From: Mariprofundus sp.
GTDB lineage: Bacteria; Pseudomonadota; Zetaproteobacteria; Mariprofundales; Mariprofundaceae
DNA length: 9,894 nt
Assembly: GCA_030951095.1 (NCBI GenBank)
Contig: JAUZQI010000108.1
Location: 1-9,894 of the forward strand
Direction of reading: 5' to 3'
Under the pieces are notes generated by a model. The model saw nothing but the letters and a program-made list of their open reading frames with translations. It had not been told where the DNA came from and made no database searches. This document shows, piece by piece, positions 7,468-9,894 of the stretch; position 1 is the stretch's first letter; the number at the start of each line of letters is the position of its first letter. Made by a program: the position numbers and the translations under genes.

Positions 7468-7471
7468 GTAT
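7447..7471 (-). promoter_or_regulatory. Type-1 IscR binding site in the iscR promoter
   Basis: The core GACTATTTTAGTC (7453-7465) is a perfect inverted repeat of GACT..AGTC with an AT-rich centre. With flanks AAAGCC (7447-7452) and AAGTAT (7466-7471), 24 of 25 positions agree with the type-1 IscR consensus known from E. coli (half sites ATASYYGACT and AGTCRRSTAT around RWWWY). The single mismatch is A for T at the second position. It overlaps the -35 and reaches the -10, so bound [2Fe-2S]-IscR should block transcription. Confidence 0.85.
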
Positions 7472-7562
7472 AAATTTAGTACTCGTTTTATGCTATGAAA
7501 AAGCCATGCGTGTTAAGGTATGTTCAATGCTAATGAATTATTCCCTTGAATGATGACCGGAC

Positions 7563-8303
7563 TCAAATGCCGCCACCAAGGAATCGTTCCAGTTTTTCCT
7601 GTTCGCTTAAACGATCTTTTTCCAGATCATCACTGGTTTTTGCGCTTTTTCCTTTGCTGTCCGGGTGAAAGGCATCGACGCGCGCATTGACATCATCGAT
7701 CATTTTCAACACATGGCCGAGCGCTTCGGCAACCGGGTTGGCCAGTAGGTGGTGATCAAGATTGATTTTACCATCTTCAATTAATGATTCAGTCGTTGCC
7801 ACTACCGTGCCGGGAATACCGACTACGGTAGAGTGGGCCGGCACATTCTTGAATACGACCGAATTGGCGCCGATGCGTGATTGTTCGCCAATCGTGATCG
7901 CGCCCAGTATTTTGGCACCGGCACCGACAATGACGCCATTCTCAAGTGTGGGATGACGTTTGATTTTTTCCCATGTCGTGCCACCCAGCGTAACACCATG
8001 ATATAGCGTCACGTCATCACCGATTTCGGTGGTTTCGCCGATGACAATGCCCATGCCGTGATCAATAAAGAAGCGCTTGCCGATCGTAGCACCGGGGTGA
8101 ATTTCAATACCGGTCAGCCAGCGAGAAATGTGGGAGATAAATCGACCCAGCCAGCGAAACCCCCCATGCCAGCAAGCGTGCGCTATGCGGTGCACCCAGA
8201 TCGCATGCAGGCCGGGATAGCAGGTCAGCGCCTCCCAGGTTGTGCGGGTGGCCGGGTCACGGTCAAATGCCGTGCGAATATCTTCTCGAATCGTAGCTAG
8301 CAT
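7563..8303 (-). CDS. cysE: Serine O-acetyltransferase CysE
   Basis: CysE transfers acetyl from acetyl-CoA to L-serine, giving O-acetylserine, the carbon skeleton for cysteine. The 246-residue protein has a short N-terminal helical part (1-65) and a left-handed beta-helix of hexapeptide repeats (about 66-170). The signature stretch includes [23 protein letters not shown] with His82 (E. coli His158), and YHGVTLGGT. The position of E. coli Asp143 is Glu67, as in the Bacillus-type short enzymes. The tail (about 171-246) is hydrophilic and ends in GGGI; a C-terminal Ile is the residue that docks in CysK to form the cysteine synthase complex. The ATG has AGGA seven bases upstream. It overlaps the M16 gene by 7 bp and lies upstream of iscR, with no clear terminator between, so read-through into the Fe-S genes is possible. 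Confidence 0.95.
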   Translation of the reverse strand: MLATIREDIRTAFDRDPATRTTWEALTCYPGLHAIWVHRIAHACWHGGFRWLGRFISHISRWLTGIEIHPGATIGKRFFIDHGMGIVIGETTEIGDDVTLYHGVTLGGTTWEKIKRHPTLENGVIVGAGAKILGAITIGEQSRIGANSVVFKNVPAHSTVVGIPGTVVATTESLIEDGKINLDHHLLANPVAEALGHVLKMIDDVNARVDAFHPDSKGKSAKTSDDLEKDRLSEQEKLERFLGGGI

Positions 8304-9571
8304 GTGCGAATCCTATCACGGATTTTATCACAAGCCGCATCAAGTTCGTATGTTGGTGCGGCAATGCTCCACAGACCGGGTTGAGATAAACGTGTGTTGC
8401 ACCAGTCTTTGAGCATGTCCATGTCCACAGCCGTAATGCGTTGCAGCCATGCCAGCGGCGACTGAAGCTTTTGCTCATCCTGTCTGCCGCCGAGATAGAG
8501 CATTTGCCCTTCAACGGAATCCAGGCCCATGCGGAATTGCACTTCCAGTTGCCGTTTGGCGCGCTCAATTTCTTCAACCTGAATATTGGCGGAGAAATCT
8601 TGCAGCACGTCCAGTATGACGGTTGCGCAATCAGCGGCCCGCGCCGGCTCCGCGCCGCAGGTCATGCTCCAGATGCCGGCATCGCTCAACATACTCAAAT
8701 GCGAACCGATGCTATAGGCCAGCCCACGTTTTTCCCGTACTTCCCGAAACAGATGGGAGCTCATGCCGCCGCCCAATATCTGATTAGCCAGCCATGCCTG
8801 CGGTCGTTCATCGGAATCAACGGTGATACCGGGAAAGGACAATACCATCTGCGCCTGTTCGCCATCGCGTTGCAGAGCCTGTACGCCGCCGGTGAACCTG
8901 TCCGGAAGCTCTCTGCGGGGCATGTGGTCACTATTAGCTCGCCAGTTCAGCGACGCTACTGCATCGGATAATTGCGTATGATCAATATGACCGGCGGCGG
9001 CAATCAACAGGCGACCGGCGCTGTAATGTTGTTGTAAATAATGTTTGAGATCATGCGACGAAAGGGCTTTTAAGGCATCATGATTGCCGAGAACAGAGCG
9101 TCCGAGCGCATGCTCGGAAAACAGGGCTTCCACATGCTGATCCATAATCCATTCTTCGGGTGTATCATCGACCATGGCCATTTCGGCAAAAATCACTTCG
9201 CGTTCGCGCTGCCATTCATCTTCCGGCAACGCCGGTTCGCGCACCATGGCGGTTAATACATCCAGCGCTTCTCGCCAGTGTTCGTGCAACACATGGAGGT
9301 GGAAACAGGTGCGCTCGCGCGAGGTGAATGCATTGGCGTTGCCGCCCAGCTCATCGAGTTTTTCCGCCAGCCGGTGCACATCCATCTGCTTTGTGCCTTT
9401 GAATAGCATATGCTCCAGGGCATGGGTGATGCCGGATTGAGCAACGGATTCATCGCGGCTGCCGACATCAACAAAAATACCCAGTGCCACACTTTGAGAA
9501 GATAGCATGGCATGGCTGAGCACCAGCGGGCCGTCGGGGATCTGGGTTTCGTTATAAAATGCGTGTGTCAT
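8297..9571 (-). CDS. M16 family zinc metallopeptidase (processing-peptidase-like)
   Basis: M16 peptidases degrade or trim small proteins and peptides with a zinc ion held by an inverted HxxEH motif. Counting from the ATG at 9571 (424 residues), HALEH gives ligands His50 and His54 with catalytic Glu53, and Glu130 in [10 protein letters not shown], 76 residues later, is the third ligand; [13 protein letters not shown] and [19 protein letters not shown] also fit the family. The protein resembles the catalytic beta subunit of the mitochondrial processing peptidase. No signal peptide is seen, so it may be cytoplasmic. The frame also reaches a TTG at 9619, but that codon lies on a TATAAT-like box and homologues start near MTHAFYNET, so the ATG is preferred; neither has a good ribosome binding site. 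It overlaps cysE by 7 bp. No second, inactive M16 partner is adjacent. Confidence 0.92.
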   Translation of the reverse strand: MTHAFYNETQIPDGPLVLSHAMLSSQSVALGIFVDVGSRDESVAQSGITHALEHMLFKGTKQMDVHRLAEKLDELGGNANAFTSRERTCFHLHVLHEHWREALDVLTAMVREPALPEDEWQREREVIFAEMAMVDDTPEEWIMDQHVEALFSEHALGRSVLGNHDALKALSSHDLKHYLQQHYSAGRLLIAAAGHIDHTQLSDAVASLNWRANSDHMPRRELPDRFTGGVQALQRDGEQAQMVLSFPGITVDSDERPQAWLANQILGGGMSSHLFREVREKRGLAYSIGSHLSMLSDAGIWSMTCGAEPARAADCATVILDVLQDFSANIQVEEIERAKRQLEVQFRMGLDSVEGQMLYLGGRQDEQKLQSPLAWLQRITAVDMDMLKDWCNTRLSQPGLWSIAAPTYELDAACDKIRDRIRTC

Positions 9572-9618
9572 AAATGATTCGGATAACCTACCAGTCGAAA
9601 TGAATAAACTGCGTAACA

Positions 9619-9644
9619 ATTATACATATGGGAAATAAAGTCAT
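9619..9644 (-). promoter_or_regulatory. Candidate promoter of the M16-cysE genes
   Basis: On the minus strand a perfect TATAAT (9619-9624) is preceded by the weak -35-like ATGACT (9639-9644) at a short 14-base spacing. The leader to the ATG at 9571 would be about 40 bases. The -10 is good; the -35 is doubtful. Confidence 0.4.
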
Positions 9645-9666
9645 CCGCTGTAGTGAATTTTTACTC

Positions 9667-9703
9667 TTGTTAACCAGCTATTTTTGGCCACGCTAGTTAA
9701 CAA
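9667..9703. repeat. 12-bp inverted repeat upstream of the M16 gene
   Basis: TTGTTAACCAGC (9667-9678) and GCTAGTTAACAA (9692-9703) pair at 11 of 12 positions around a 13-base spacer. It lies between the repeat-protein terminator and the M16 promoter candidate, about 45 bases upstream of the TATAAT. It could be an operator for an unknown dimeric regulator or a second, weaker hairpin after the terminator. Confidence 0.6.
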
Positions 9704-9709
9704 ATAAGC

Positions 9710-9738
9710 AAAAAAAAGGGGCTCAGTAATTGAGCCCC
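9710..9738 (-). terminator. Strong intrinsic terminator of the repeat-protein gene
   Basis: GGGGCTCA (9718-9725) and TGAGCCCC (9731-9738) form a perfect 8-bp stem with a 5-base loop. Read on the minus strand it is followed at once by eight T residues (plus-strand A run 9710-9717), the classic form. It lies 27 bp after the stop codon of the repeat protein and insulates the M16-cysE genes from it. A T run at 9746-9751 on the other side could give weak activity on the plus strand. Confidence 0.92.
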
Positions 9739-9765
9739 TGTGCTGTTTTTTAACAAGCAGCTATT

Positions 9766-9894
9766 TTAGTGCGTTGTTCCGGCAGCAGCATCAACAGCGG
9801 CATCGGTTGTTCCGGCAGCAGCATCAACAGCGGCATCGGTTGTTCCGGCAGCAGCATCAACAGCGGCATCGGTTGTTCCGGCAGCAGCATCAAC
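9766..9894 (-). CDS. C-terminal end of an Ala/Asp/Thr-rich repeat protein, 5' part outside window
   Basis: I do not recognise this protein. The minus-strand frame is open from the window edge to TAA at 9766-9768 and gives 42 residues: almost four units of the 11-residue repeat VDAAAGTTDAA, ending VDAAAGTTH. The correct strand is supported by the stop codon lying 27 bp before a strong minus-strand terminator; the plus-strand frames have no start codon and no terminator of similar quality nearby. The repeat is small, acidic and Ala-rich, with no aromatic residues or cysteine, which suggests an extended or helical low-complexity tail and not a folded domain. Function and full length are unknown, since the start lies beyond 9894. 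Confidence 0.7.
   Translation of the reverse strand, partial: VDAAAGTTDAAVDAAAGTTDAAVDAAAGTTDAAVDAAAGTTH
9773..9894. repeat. Tandem array of identical 33-bp repeats
   Basis: Three full units (9773-9805, 9806-9838, 9839-9871) and a partial fourth (9872-9894) are identical to the base and run off the window. The period is a multiple of three, so it keeps the coding frame. Perfect identity, including third codon positions, points to recent expansion or continual homogenisation. Confidence 0.97.

Noticed and set aside
8441..8971. 176-residue plus-strand open frame
   Set aside because: It lies entirely opposite the M16 peptidase gene, whose motifs are clear, and shows no recognisable domain.
9572..9619. 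16-residue N-terminal extension of the M16 protein from a TTG
   Set aside because: No ribosome binding site precedes the TTG, it falls on a TATAAT-like box, and the extension is not like family N-termini.
9773..9894. CRISPR array
   Set aside because: The 33-bp units are directly contiguous with no spacers, and they code in frame for an 11-residue repeat.
9770..9894. Plus-strand reading of the 33-bp repeats (AAASTAASVVP)
   Set aside because: It follows a TAG with no start codon, whereas the minus-strand frame ends in TAA just before a strong terminator.

Overview
The window comes from a Gram-negative proteobacterial chromosome. The evidence is an outer-membrane MlaA-type lipoprotein, IscR/IscS/IscA iron-sulphur genes, a GcvR-type ACT protein and a Tas-type reductase, all close to gamma/beta-proteobacterial forms. 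Base composition looks moderate (near 50% GC by eye). The exact group cannot be fixed from sequence reading alone. A deep-branching or environmental lineage is possible, because the ISC gene set is reduced and linked to cysE instead of iscU-hscBA-fdx.

Layout. Plus strand, 1-1817: the 3' part of fabI (fatty-acid elongation), then aroC (chorismate synthase) 14 bp later. A short convergent gap (1818-1876) with a bulged hairpin separates these from the minus-strand genes that fill the rest. Read in the direction of transcription, right to left, these are: the C-terminal end of an alanine-rich repeat protein (9894-9766) with a strong intrinsic terminator; an M16 zinc peptidase overlapping cysE by 7 bp; iscR with a promoter carrying a near-perfect type-1 IscR operator; an iscS-like cysteine desulfurase overlapping iscR by 17 bp; iscA; a two-ACT-domain GcvR-like protein; def overlapping tas by 4 bp; and, after a 230-bp gap, an MlaA lipoprotein fused to a SPOR domain.

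How the genes fit together. CysE makes O-acetylserine for cysteine synthesis. The cysteine desulfurase takes sulphur from cysteine. IscA carries Fe-S clusters, and IscR senses cluster status and should repress its own operon. The set reads as a compact cysteine-to-Fe-S unit without a local IscU scaffold. GcvR-like, Def and Tas are closely spaced downstream and may share transcripts with it.

Most unusual points: (1) the desulfurase has Leu where the family has the cysteine-carboxylate-binding Arg; (2) MlaA is fused to SPOR through an acidic and Pro-rich linker; (3) the IscR operator matches the published type-1 consensus at 24 of 25 positions and sits on the iscR promoter; (4) identical 33-bp repeats encode an 11-residue Ala/Asp/Thr repeat running off the window; (5) three neighbouring genes (iscS, iscA, def) appear to use TTG or GTG starts.
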